From positions 1-18,351 of the forward strand of contig JAOZLU010000044.1 of NCBI GenBank assembly GCA_029934695.1: a stretch of DNA of 18,351 bases, given 5' to 3'. The notes beneath the pieces are model-generated. The model had not been told where the DNA came from. It did not search any database and saw only the letters and a list, made by a program, of their open reading frames with translations. This DNA comes from Desulfobacterales bacterium (lineage in GTDB: Bacteria > Desulfobacterota > Desulfobacteria > Desulfobacterales > 4be13). The translations under genes and the position numbers were made by a program. Each line of letters begins with the position of its first letter. Position 1 is the stretch's first letter. Shown piece by piece: positions 1-6,372 of the stretch.

Positions 1-145
1 TTTGCAACCCCGTCCGAAACATTCACCTTTTTGCCGGATTCACCTTTTTGCCGGATTCACCTTTTTGCCGGACGGGGTTTGCAACCCCGTCCGAAGCATT
101 CACCTTTTTGCCGGATTCACCTTTTTGCCGGACGGGGTTTGCAAG
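1..145. repeat. Composite palindromic and 17-bp tandem repeat
   Basis: A 17-bp unit, ttcacctttttgccgga, occurs three times head to tail (22-38, 39-55, 56-72) and twice more (99-115, 116-132). These blocks alternate with a GC-rich palindrome whose 9-bp arms cggacgggg (69-77) and ccccgtccg (85-93) flank a tttgcaa loop. Half-palindromes occur at 1-17 and 129-144. The array sits 10 bp past the stop of the minus-strand gene at 154. It looks like a REP-type intergenic repeat and the hairpin could affect 3'-end formation or mRNA stability, but it lacks a T-run typical of an intrinsic terminator. The left boundary is cut by the window. Confidence 0.8.
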
Positions 146-153
146 AATCAGTG

Positions 154-1410
154 TCATTCGTTCATCCGGGGAACATAATGGTGTCTGAGCAATTCCACAG
201 CCCAGTCTTTCTTGGTCTGCGTCCATTCTTCATAAAGCAAAAAGAATTTGCTCTTATTATAAGTATAAAGCAGAACAATGTCCAGCGGTTCTATCTCGGT
301 GATGAGCTGCCATAAAACTTCCTGAACAGACAGGGGCAAATCCGGATTCGGATACATTAAAATTCTCATCATATTATAGGATAAATTCCCACGCGGCACC
401 TGTCCGCTCTTTACCTGTCTTGCCAGGCGTTCTATCTCGAAAAATTCTTTGGGCAGATAATCTTTCAGTTGACGGACAAGCCTTTTCTTCTGCCCCAGAT
501 TCAGTCGGGCATACCTGAGTTCCGGATAATGCTCTGATAAAATATCTACAAAAATACATTCACGCTTGATGTCCAATGCATCAGGATTTTTATGATAATA
601 TCTCATATCAAATTTGGTTAATCCTTCAAACATAAGACGCGACGGAAGAATAGATGCAGAGATTGAAAATACGTCTTCCATGTCTTCGCCGAATTCTTTT
701 ATCAATTCATTATTCTCCAATATCAGCATGGATTTTTTCTGATGGAGAACATCCCGGAAAACATAAATGCCGTCAAAAGCCATGGTATAAAAGCATCGGG
801 TGTCATTGAACGGAATATCGGGAATCACGACACTGCGAAATCTTAAATCTCCGTGCGTTTTTGCGCTGTCAATAATCTGCTCTCTCAACTCAGGATCAAA
901 CCAGTCATCTGTGTTCATAAATTGCCTGGTCAGTTCACGCTGTTTTTCCGCTGCCCTCATTATATCATTGACGGTAAATATATGCACCACAATCGAGTCC
1001 ACCATCAGAAGATCCAGAGGATTCAGATAATGAGAAAGCTCCTGGTCAATATCAAGCCATATCGCTGTCTGCCCTGTGATATCAACAATCTGCCTCAGAC
1101 AGTCATCAAATATCTTCTTCATCAGATTCCGGCTGAAAGAATAAAACGGAAAATAAACCGGTTTTTTATACTGCTTGGGTGTCAGGATAATGGCGAATTG
1201 ATTGGCTCCGCCATGAGAGAGATAAAAATTATCTTTTTTCTCGGCTGCGATCTCCGGGCTCCAGCCGATCCCGTCAATGGAAAAAAACTTGAGGTCAGTC
1301 GGCTCAATGCCGATATCCTTCAGACAGGCATTGTAGCGATCAACAAGCAATGGCGTATTTATGGAAACCAGCCCTTCTCCGAAAAGACCTTCCTGCTTCA
1401 GTATTTTCAT
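154..1410 (-). CDS. DUF6638-like protein of unknown function
   Basis: A 418-aa soluble protein with no signal peptide or membrane segment. From memory the N-terminal pattern (GLFGEGL, then RYNACL, then DGIGWSPEIAAEK, then a conserved NQFAIILTPKQ stretch) matches the uncharacterised family DUF6638; I could not search to confirm. No catalytic motif is evident. I chose the start at 1410 because a strong Shine-Dalgarno sequence (AAGGAGG, 9 nt upstream) precedes this ATG and the family-like sequence begins here. An in-frame ATG at 1536 would add 42 Ser/Pro-rich residues and also has an AAGGAGGG site, so the longer form cannot be excluded. The upstream neighbour is a decayed hicBA pair, and the 1536 start lies just past the hicA remnant, so this gene probably replaced the 3' part of hicA. 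Confidence 0.8.
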   Translation of the reverse strand: MKILKQEGLFGEGLVSINTPLLVDRYNACLKDIGIEPTDLKFFSIDGIGWSPEIAAEKKDNFYLSHGGANQFAIILTPKQYKKPVYFPFYSFSRNLMKKIFDDCLRQIVDITGQTAIWLDIDQELSHYLNPLDLLMVDSIVVHIFTVNDIMRAAEKQRELTRQFMNTDDWFDPELREQIIDSAKTHGDLRFRSVVIPDIPFNDTRCFYTMAFDGIYVFRDVLHQKKSMLILENNELIKEFGEDMEDVFSISASILPSRLMFEGLTKFDMRYYHKNPDALDIKRECIFVDILSEHYPELRYARLNLGQKKRLVRQLKDYLPKEFFEIERLARQVKSGQVPRGNLSYNMMRILMYPNPDLPLSVQEVLWQLITEIEPLDIVLLYTYNKSKFFLLYEEWTQTKKDWAVELLRHHYVPRMNE

Positions 1411-1562
1411 AGTGCCGTACCTCCTTCTGGGATATATCTCATACTCGTTAAAAAATTTTGGCGTTCCGCATTCAGGCGGTTTTGATTCGGAACTGTCTGA
1501 ACTCGAAACCTCGGTCTTGGGACCGGTGGCATTCATAAATCACATCCCTCCTTATGGTTTCA

Positions 1563-1600
1563 TTCACCCGCTTTGCTTTTGCAGAAGGCCATCGGCTCAT
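1563..1600 (-). pseudogene. hicA 5' remnant (about 12 codons)
   Basis: The ATG at 1600 overlaps the decayed hicB stop by the ATGA arrangement seen in the intact hicBA pair at 9078-9496. The first ten codons (MSRWPSAKAK) are identical to intact HicA, after which similarity stops and the sequence runs into the leader of the next gene. The catalytic His region is absent, so no toxin can be made. Confidence 0.8.
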
Positions 1601-1805
1601 GCTGCCACCGAAAAGAACGCATCCATTCCGGGAACATTTTCGCCATGTTCTATATACGATCCGCCAATATGCGAAGTGCCAGAGACTGTGTTTTTGCAAC
1701 AGCTTCGTTTCCCGTTTTTCCATAAGCCATTGCACACGGAATCTCAAGAATTTCACAAATCAAGCGTCCGTCATCTTCTTTCTCAGTTTCAATAATGAAA
1801 TTCAT
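1597..1805 (-). pseudogene. hicB antitoxin pseudogene with 2-bp insertion
   Basis: Aligns throughout with the intact 68-codon hicB at 9290-9496, but is 209 nt long rather than 207. After codon 51 (…ILADRI) an extra TA dinucleotide produces an in-frame TAG. Removing the two bases restores EHGENVPGMDAFFSVAA and the expected TGA stop. The SD AGGAGA upstream of the start is retained. It also carries substitutions relative to the intact copy (GRL for GCW, EILEIP for EIPEIP). In the HicAB family HicB neutralises the HicA mRNA interferase; here both partners are broken, so the locus is dead. Confidence 0.85.
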
Positions 1806-1897
1806 TTATGTTGTCTCCTTTCTCCTCTGTCTTTCCGTTCAGTCTTATTTCCGCTTTCTTCCTCTTTCAACAGAAATCCAAACTCGGCTCATCATTT

Positions 1898-2932
1898 TTA
1901 TTCATCAAACAACTCTTTGATAATACATAATCTTTCGGCAATCACTTCCGGGGACGGCAGATATTTGCTGTAGGCCTCGGGCAAAGATGGCGAAGTGCTG
2001 TAAGTTGCCACGCCAATGGACTGACTCGCTGTTTTCAGCGAATATTCCACGACGGTTTTGTCTTTGCTTTTGCAGACAATGATGCCGATGGCGTCATTCT
2101 CGTCATCTTCTTTGTACTGCTCATTCAGGGCTGTCAGATAGAACTCCATTTTGCCTTTGTATTCCGGCTGAAACTCACCAATTTTCAGTTCCACGGCAAT
2201 GAATCTTTTCAGCTTCCGGTGGAAGAGAAGCAAATCAATAAAGAACTCTTTTTTTCCAACCTGCAGCCTGAACTGATTTCCCACAAAAGTGAACCAGGGT
2301 CCCATTTCAATCAGGAACTTACGAATATTTCGTACCAGAGCCTGTTCCAGCTCATGCTCGCTGTGTTCCTCTGCCAGTTCGAGAAAATCAAAGGTGTAGT
2401 GATCTTTCACCGCCAGTTTTGCCTGATGTTTGTATTTTTCGGGCAAGGCCTGATCAAAATTGGTCTGATTCAGCAGATATTTTTTGTATGTTCTGTTTTC
2501 GATCTGGTGAATCAGAACATCCTTTGTCCAGCCGAACTTCCTGACATGCAGCATATAAAATTCCCGTTCCGAGGGGTCCTTGCATTTGGTCAGGATCAGG
2601 ATGTTTTTGGTCCAGCTAATTTCTCCAACCAGTGGTTGGAGTTTTTTATTTTTCTGAATTTCCGAATAAAACAGTCTCATGTTCCAGAGGTTGGTTGTGG
2701 AAAATCCCTGAATACCCGGATATTCCTTCCGGATATCTTCCGAAAGCTGCTTAACAACGGATTTTCCCCATCCGAGGTGTTCCTGCTTCTCAACAATCAT
2801 CCGTCCGATATCTCCGTAAAGCTTTATCAGCTCTTTGTTGACATATCTGAGTGCCTCATACTTGGAATGGCGTATCCGTTCCTTCACCTCGGCAAAGAAA
2901 CTCACATAATCACTGTCTGACGTATTGCTCAT
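1898..2932 (-). CDS. YhcG-family (DUF1016) PDDEXK nuclease
   Basis: A 344-aa protein with the two-domain layout of the YhcG/DUF1016 family: an N-terminal helical domain (about residues 8-165, with the family-like GRMIVEKQ and LGWGKSVV segments) and a C-terminal PDDEXK nuclease domain (about 170-335). The nuclease signature is visible as D233 in FFIDLLLFHR and E248-x-K250 in AVELKIG, with Q220 before it. Family members are predicted metal-dependent nucleases found in accessory defence and mobile regions; the substrate is not known from sequence. The start at 2932 has AAGGAGAG 7-8 nt upstream. It is followed by the hicBA pseudogene pair in the same orientation. A truncated copy of its first 64 codons lies at 9675-9869. 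Confidence 0.93.
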   Translation of the reverse strand: MSNTSDSDYVSFFAEVKERIRHSKYEALRYVNKELIKLYGDIGRMIVEKQEHLGWGKSVVKQLSEDIRKEYPGIQGFSTTNLWNMRLFYSEIQKNKKLQPLVGEISWTKNILILTKCKDPSEREFYMLHVRKFGWTKDVLIHQIENRTYKKYLLNQTNFDQALPEKYKHQAKLAVKDHYTFDFLELAEEHSEHELEQALVRNIRKFLIEMGPWFTFVGNQFRLQVGKKEFFIDLLLFHRKLKRFIAVELKIGEFQPEYKGKMEFYLTALNEQYKEDDENDAIGIIVCKSKDKTVVEYSLKTASQSIGVATYSTSPSLPEAYSKYLPSPEVIAERLCIIKELFDE

Positions 2933-3164
2933 TTTTTAATCTCTCCTTGGTAAGTCCCTGCAATTTTTTTCAGATTTCGGGCATCTCCGAATATTATGAA
3001 GCACAAGTAAAAACAATTCCTCCGAACCTTCGTCAGTAGCGGCATTCAGATAGACTGCGAGGTGATGAAAATGTTGCCTATGCTTTTAAAAAGCTGATCC
3101 CATTTTTGTTCCGGGCTGAGGGCGGCCATTTCCCTGCTCCGTTTTGTTGTCGGTTCAACTGATT
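2933..3164. other. Intergenic spacer between vapC and the YhcG nuclease
   Basis: A 232-bp gap. It contains the SD of the nuclease gene and, on the minus strand, a 27-codon ORF (3046-3129, starting MAALSPEQKW, GGAG upstream) that may be the 5' stub of a lost gene. No convincing promoter, terminator or RNA gene is visible. Confidence 0.4.
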
Positions 3165-3629
3165 TCAATAGCGAGATTCTTCGTCTGTTTCCGGGTTGAT
3201 CACCACTACTCCCTCCAATCCGCAGATCCTGATAAAATTCAAATTCGCACATACGAATTTCAAATCATCCGAGTTTTCTGACAGACAGGCGGCCAGATGA
3301 AGTGCGTCAAGTGTTCTTATGGAAAATCGGGTTCCATGCCTGCTGATAACATCCACAGCCTGTCTGACAGTTTCCGAATTCAGGGGAATGACGATGAATC
3401 TGTCACGGCAGTCCTTCCTGAAATTCCTGACCGCCGCATCTTTGGCCTCATTTGTTATTTCGCCGGTTCTCACTTTTCTGTTCAGGGCGGAAAAGAACTC
3501 CGCAATGGTCAGTTCCGAAATGATGATTTCGGATCGGTCATCGCCGAAGATGTTTTCCATCCGATCTGTTCCGATTTCACTATGATAAAGTTTTATGACA
3601 GCGGATGTGTCACAGAAATAAATTGTCAT
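3165..3629 (-). CDS. vapC: VapC-like PIN-domain toxin
   Basis: A 154-aa PIN-domain protein, probably an RNase toxin of a type II VapBC system. Acidic active-site candidates are D7 (FCDTSAVIK), E44 (TIAEFFSAL) and D108 (TLDALHLAA). The usual fourth acidic residue in the FVTxD-like strand is replaced by N129 (FVCANLNF), which might weaken metal binding. Its ATG overlaps the antitoxin stop (ATGA), the usual coupling for this class. In the second copy of the cassette only nine codons of the toxin survive (5909-5935). Confidence 0.93.
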   Translation of the reverse strand: MTIYFCDTSAVIKLYHSEIGTDRMENIFGDDRSEIIISELTIAEFFSALNRKVRTGEITNEAKDAAVRNFRKDCRDRFIVIPLNSETVRQAVDVISRHGTRFSIRTLDALHLAACLSENSDDLKFVCANLNFIRICGLEGVVVINPETDEESRY

Positions 3630-3868
3630 ATTCTGTCCTCCCGCTCCTCGGCAATATCCCAGGCCCAGTTGCTTTTCGAAGTCGCCAGAAGCTTTCTCGT
3701 TTTTTCGTGGCTGATGCCGTCATCTCCGGAAATTTCGGGAGCGATATGCCGAACCGTTAATTCCTCACGGAACAGAGCGAGGAGGTGAACAACAGTGGGA
3801 AGCGATTCCTCGGGCATTGCCCTGACCTCGTTCAAAATTCGTTTCTCATACTGTGCCTTGTTTAACAT
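3626..3868 (-). CDS. vapB: VapB-like antitoxin, copy A
   Basis: An 80-aa antitoxin upstream of and overlapping vapC by 4 nt. The N-terminal portion (LNEVRAMPEESLPTVVHLL) resembles the helical DUF2281/YefM-type N-terminus, and the charged tail ending DIAEEREDRI is typical of toxin-binding C-termini. SD AAGGAG lies 8 nt before the start. Residues 1-55 are identical to copy B at 5932-6174; the last ~25 residues are diverged. The exact DNA repeat boundary (3702) falls inside this gene, near the likely boundary between DNA-binding and toxin-binding parts. Confidence 0.88.
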   Translation of the reverse strand: MLNKAQYEKRILNEVRAMPEESLPTVVHLLALFREELTVRHIAPEISGDDGISHEKTRKLLATSKSNWAWDIAEEREDRI

Positions 3869-3901
3869 GACTGATTCTCCTTATGTTCCTGTATTCAGTG
3901 G

Positions 3902-4066
3902 TTACTGTGCTGGCTTTCCTGTAGTGGGCGTGGAACCCTGGATGCCCTGATTCCGAATTTGGACACCGATTTTGCCGGGCGAGAGCATAAAGGTCAGCAC
4001 TTCCCCGTTGCGTCTCACTTTCAATTCTTTGGACAGGTCGTTATTGGGGCGGATGCCATCCCACAC
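3902..4066 (-). CDS. 54-aa ORF overlapping HNH 3' end, copy A
   Basis: Starts at a GTG inside the HNH gene, out of frame with it, and ends 34 nt before the vapB start. It encodes a 54-aa protein with the core KELKVRRNGEVLTFMLSPGK. The frame is supported by comparison with the diverged copy at 9999-10190: across the core most nucleotide differences are synonymous third-position changes (AGA/AGG, CGC/CGT, GGG/GGA, GTG/GTA, TTT/TTC, TCG/TCA, CCC/CCT), which points to purifying selection in this frame at some time. Function unknown. The start is uncertain, and the ORF may be the 3' end of a once longer gene. Confidence 0.5.
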   Translation of the reverse strand: MWDGIRPNNDLSKELKVRRNGEVLTFMLSPGKIGVQIRNQGIQGSTPTTGKPAQ

Positions 4067-4463
4067 TCACCCAACGACGGCGGGCCGCGATAATGATCAG
4101 ATCATTCATGTTCAGTGCGGGAACTGTTGCGCGTCCCACAGCGGTCAGACCGACAATCAGAGAACCTGTTTCATCCCATGCGAAGTGTTCATGCCAGTTT
4201 TGCCGACGCGGATGATACAGCGGCACGATCTCACCGGTCACGGGGTCTTTGGCCTCTGTTTTGCTGCCTTTGAACTCATTGCATCGCCGACAGCAAAAAC
4301 AGAGATTGTCAAATTCGGACGGACCGCCCCGGGACTCCGGAGTTACATGGTCAACTGTCATTGGCTGCCCTGTGTTTATCTCTTTTGTATGGCAGTATGC
4401 ACAGTGCTGATTGTCAGCTTCGAGCAGATGCTCTCTCAGTTTTGAAGGAAGATAAGTGCTCAC
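4041..4463 (-). CDS. HNH endonuclease, copy A
   Basis: A 140-aa HNH-type nuclease. Numbering from the GTG at 4463: Cx2C at 21-24 (CAYC), catalytic VDH at 37-39, GG at 46-47, N53-L54, a second Cx2C at 58-61 (CRRC) followed by N62, giving an HNN-type ββα-metal finger with structural zinc. I chose GTG 4463 because it overlaps the RHH stop as GTGA and directly precedes the conserved part; an ATG at 4511 would give 156 aa with a 52-nt overlap. The RHH partner upstream suggests a nuclease/antitoxin-like cassette, which is inference. The copy at 6347 is identical. Confidence 0.88.
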   Translation of the reverse strand: MSTYLPSKLREHLLEADNQHCAYCHTKEINTGQPMTVDHVTPESRGGPSEFDNLCFCCRRCNEFKGSKTEAKDPVTGEIVPLYHPRRQNWHEHFAWDETGSLIVGLTAVGRATVPALNMNDLIIIAARRRWVSVGWHPPQ

Positions 4464-4885
4464 CCCGTCACCTGAAATTTGTCCGCGGGCGGAATCTGAT
4501 GGCCGCGCCATCGGAGCAGGGCGGCCGCGTGTGCCTTGCGTATCATCAGGCGATCAGACTCGGTTCTCAGTTCAGCCAGTTCTGCGGCTTCAGCGTCTGA
4601 GATTGTCCCGTTTCTGTTCCTGTCAAGCAGAGCCTGATACCGCACAAAATCTGATTCGGGCTGACGGCTCCCGGCAATGCGCCACAGGGAGCGGTCATCC
4701 ATCCGATCCAATGCCGCCAGGTCAGCCTGAAACTCGGCCGGAACATCCTCCCATCCGGGCGGACTCCCCGTCTGTATGGCTCTGAGGAGCATATCGTTCA
4801 GGGACTGTTTTGTTGCCCGGGCTGCCTGCTGAAGACGGATATAAATATTTTCAGGCAACTCCAGTGTTATTGTATGTGAAGCCAT
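4460..4885 (-). CDS. Ribbon-helix-helix protein, possible antitoxin, copy A
   Basis: A 141-aa protein whose N-terminus (HTITLELPENIYIRLQQAAR, then about 20 residues of helix) reads as an RHH DNA-binding domain (β-strand 3-10, two helices to about 38). A helical C-terminal part follows (residues 50-135, rich in Asp, Glu and Arg). It is followed by the HNH gene with a 4-nt overlap, a layout typical of antitoxin-toxin operons with an autoregulating RHH protein. SD AAGGAAGGG precedes the ATG. Copies A and B differ only at codon 2 (Ala versus Met) because the duplication boundary falls there; the two copies thus have different leaders and RBSs. Confidence 0.85.
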   Translation of the reverse strand: MASHTITLELPENIYIRLQQAARATKQSLNDMLLRAIQTGSPPGWEDVPAEFQADLAALDRMDDRSLWRIAGSRQPESDFVRYQALLDRNRNGTISDAEAAELAELRTESDRLMIRKAHAAALLRWRGHQIPPADKFQVTG

Positions 4886-4919
4886 CTTTGTCCCTTCCTT
4901 TGTTGCAAAATTATTTTCT

Positions 4920-5504
4920 TCACAGAGGCTGCGGTCCGTCAGAGCGGTTTTCCAGAGCCTCTTTTACAACGGTGCTGACAAATGCGTTTATGTCCGACAA
5001 TTTCCGAATCCGCTCGGCGATTTCGCGGGGGAAACGGATTGGTATCTCCGTCTCAGAAGAGGGGGCTTCCTCTGTGTCAGAAAGGCTTTTGTATGCTGCT
5101 ATAAGTTTCTCCGCGTCAGAGTCAGGCGGAGACAGACTTCGGAGCTGGGAATAAAAAATTGATCGGGAAATGACTCCGGACTCGAATTTGCCCAGCAGAT
5201 TCGCTATCTGCTCATATTTCAAAACGGCTGTCATATCCTCGATTGTCCGATGCCCGTCCTGAATCGCACGATGCAGTCGTCTCATCCGGATTTCTCTCAG
5301 GGGATCGCCATAAGCTTCCTCGGATTCCAGATATACGGACAGCACGTCAAATATCGCCTCCAGCCCCTCGGATTCAAATATGTAATCATCCTCAGCATAA
5401 TAATAATCAAATATGAGCTGCCTGAGCGATTCAAAATCGGAATCGCTTCGGCCGGCTTTGCGAATCTTACTGAGCAACATGGATTCTGATATATTGTATT
5501 TCAT
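4920..5504 (-). CDS. Unknown protein with C-terminal RHH-like domain
   Basis: A 194-aa soluble protein that I cannot assign. Residues 1-150 are acidic and predicted mostly helical. The last ~45 residues (IPIRFPREIAERIRKL, then FVSTVVKEALENR) look like a β-strand plus two helices, as in ribbon-helix-helix DNA-binding domains. It follows the 94-aa gene after 8 nt, with its SD (AGGTGA) overlapping that gene's TAG, so the two are co-translated. The short basic protein followed by an acidic DNA-binding-like protein suggests a toxin-first TA cassette; this is inference. Confidence 0.8.
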   Translation of the reverse strand: MKYNISESMLLSKIRKAGRSDSDFESLRQLIFDYYYAEDDYIFESEGLEAIFDVLSVYLESEEAYGDPLREIRMRRLHRAIQDGHRTIEDMTAVLKYEQIANLLGKFESGVISRSIFYSQLRSLSPPDSDAEKLIAAYKSLSDTEEAPSSETEIPIRFPREIAERIRKLSDINAFVSTVVKEALENRSDGPQPL

Positions 5505-5512
5505 AAATTCAC

Positions 5513-5797
5513 CTATATGACATGCCTTTCAGGCCGCGGAAGTTTTACGCCGCGATGGATGAAGCGGCCCGTCTTATCATAAGTGTCGTGATACATTCTG
5601 ACAGTTTTCCCGTTCTGATTCACTGCTTTGACCCATCGGGTATATGAACCGGGGCTGTTGCCCGGAACAGATACGGAAAACTGCGTGAATTTTCCTGTTT
5701 TGCGGACATCATGATCAAAGGGTTTTCTTCTTTCAAATCCTTTGAAGAATTTATCACGCTTTTTTAAGATTGCTGATTCGTTGTCTGAGGTTTCCAT
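5513..5797 (-). CDS. Small basic protein, candidate toxin of a two-gene cassette
   Basis: A 94-aa Lys/Arg-rich protein with no recognised domain. The C-terminal half is distinctive: GSYTRWVKAVNQNGKTVRMY, then HDTYDKTGRFIHRG. His, Arg and Lys residues here could form an RNase-like site but nothing is proven. The start ATG at 5797 has only a weak GGAAA upstream. Part of the same coding sequence (KAVNQ.GKTVRMYH) recurs as a fragment at 9031-9074, so the family has had another copy here. It heads the operon with the 194-aa RHH-tailed protein. Confidence 0.72.
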   Translation of the reverse strand: METSDNESAILKKRDKFFKGFERRKPFDHDVRKTGKFTQFSVSVPGNSPGSYTRWVKAVNQNGKTVRMYHDTYDKTGRFIHRGVKLPRPERHVI

Positions 5798-5816
5798 GTA
5801 GTAGTTTCCGATTTTT

Positions 5817-5908
5817 TTATCTCATCTGTCTTATGAGCGTGGCAATTTCCTCCACGCTTACAATCACAGGCAAAGTTAAGATTGTTTCCGGGATGGATTC
5901 CTCCTTTC
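5817..5908 (-). pseudogene. 5' fragment of the 127-aa gene, start codon lost
   Basis: Matches the SD and first ~25 codons of the intact gene at 8595-8978 (GAAAGGAGGA leader, then PETILTLPVIVS versus PETTLTLPVTVS, through LIRQM). The start codon ATG has become ATC (5894-5892), and an AGA TAA end follows where similarity stops at about 5821. It is joined without a spacer to the vapC remnant, marking a recombination junction. Confidence 0.75.
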
Positions 5909-5935
5909 GGATGTGTTACAGAAATAAGTTGTCAT
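5909..5935 (-). pseudogene. vapC 5' remnant (9 codons)
   Basis: Encodes MTTYFCNTS, matching MTIYFCDTS of the intact PIN toxin at 3629, with the same ATGA overlap with the upstream antitoxin. Similarity ends abruptly at ACATCC and continues into the 127-aa gene fragment. D7 is also changed to N. The antitoxin copy B therefore has no cognate toxin beside it. Confidence 0.8.
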
Positions 5936-6174
5936 ACCTTGGCCTCCCTGTCTGCGACAATGTCCCGGGACCAGTCGCCCTGAGATGTTGCAAGAAGCTT
6001 TCTTGTGTTTTCGTGGCTGATGCCGTCATCTCCGGAAATTTCGGGAGCGATATGCCGAACCGTTAATTCCTCACGGAACAGAGCGAGGAGGTGAACAACA
6101 GTGGGAAGCGATTCCTCGGGCATTGCCCTGACCTCGTTCAAAATTCGTTTCTCATACTGTGCCTTGTTTAACAT
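5932..6174 (-). CDS. vapB: Orphan VapB-like antitoxin, copy B
   Basis: 80 aa, residues 1-55 identical to copy A (3626-3868), same SD AAGGAG. The C-terminal region after LLATS differs strongly (QGDWSRDIVADREAKV versus KSNWAWDIAEEREDRI). In VapB-type antitoxins this end wraps the toxin, so the difference fits a change of toxin partner; but the toxin gene that should follow is cut to nine codons. It could act as a solitary anti-toxin or regulator, or be in decay. Confidence 0.82.
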   Translation of the reverse strand: MLNKAQYEKRILNEVRAMPEESLPTVVHLLALFREELTVRHIAPEISGDDGISHENTRKLLATSQGDWSRDIVADREAKV

Positions 6175-6207
6175 GACTGATTCTCCTTATGTTCCTGTAT
6201 TCAGTGG

Positions 6208-6372
6208 TTACTGTGCTGGCTTTCCTGTAGTGGGCGTGGAACCCTGGATGCCCTGATTCCGAATTTGGACACCGATTTTGCCGGGCGAGAGCATAAAGGT
6301 CAGCACTTCCCCGTTGCGTCTCACTTTCAATTCTTTGGACAGGTCGTTATTGGGGCGGATGCCATCCCACAC
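6208..6372 (-). CDS. 54-aa ORF overlapping HNH 3' end, copy B
   Basis: Sequence-identical copy of the ORF at 3902-4066, starting at a GTG out of frame inside the HNH gene and ending 34 nt before antitoxin copy B. The same caution about its start applies. Confidence 0.48.
   Translation of the reverse strand: MWDGIRPNNDLSKELKVRRNGEVLTFMLSPGKIGVQIRNQGIQGSTPTTGKPAQ

Larger units (their letters stand above)
3702..4879. repeat. Long direct repeat, copy A (1,178 bp)
   Basis: By eye this is identical to 6008-7185 at a constant offset of 2,306 bp, supported by identical translations on both strands. It spans most of the vapB-like gene, the 54-aa ORF, the HNH gene and the RHH gene. Left edge: t3701 versus g6007 is the first difference. 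Right edge: similarity ends at codon 3 of the RHH gene. No terminal inverted repeats or target duplications are visible, so it looks like segmental duplication or gene conversion rather than transposition. Confidence 0.93.

Noticed and set aside
1..145. CRISPR-like array
   Set aside because: The 17-bp units are directly adjacent with no unique spacers, and the palindrome alternates irregularly.
853..1485. 210-aa plus-strand ORF
   Set aside because: It lies antisense to the DUF6638-like gene, has no SD and no protein-like pattern; shadow of the real frame.
1472..1756. 94-aa minus ORF across the hicB pseudogene
   Set aside because: It is the wrong frame of decayed hicB running into the hicA remnant; the real frame is shown by the intact copy at 9290.
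2219..2920. 233-aa plus-strand ORF
   Set aside because: Antisense to the YhcG nuclease, whose catalytic motifs support the minus frame.
3046..3129. 27-codon ORF MAALSPEQKW…
   Set aside because: Too short to judge and without comparison; mentioned only as a possible stub in the spacer.
3972..4445. 157-aa plus-strand ORF, repeated at 6278-6751
   Set aside because: Its conservation between copies only reflects the identical DNA repeat; it is antisense to the HNH gene.
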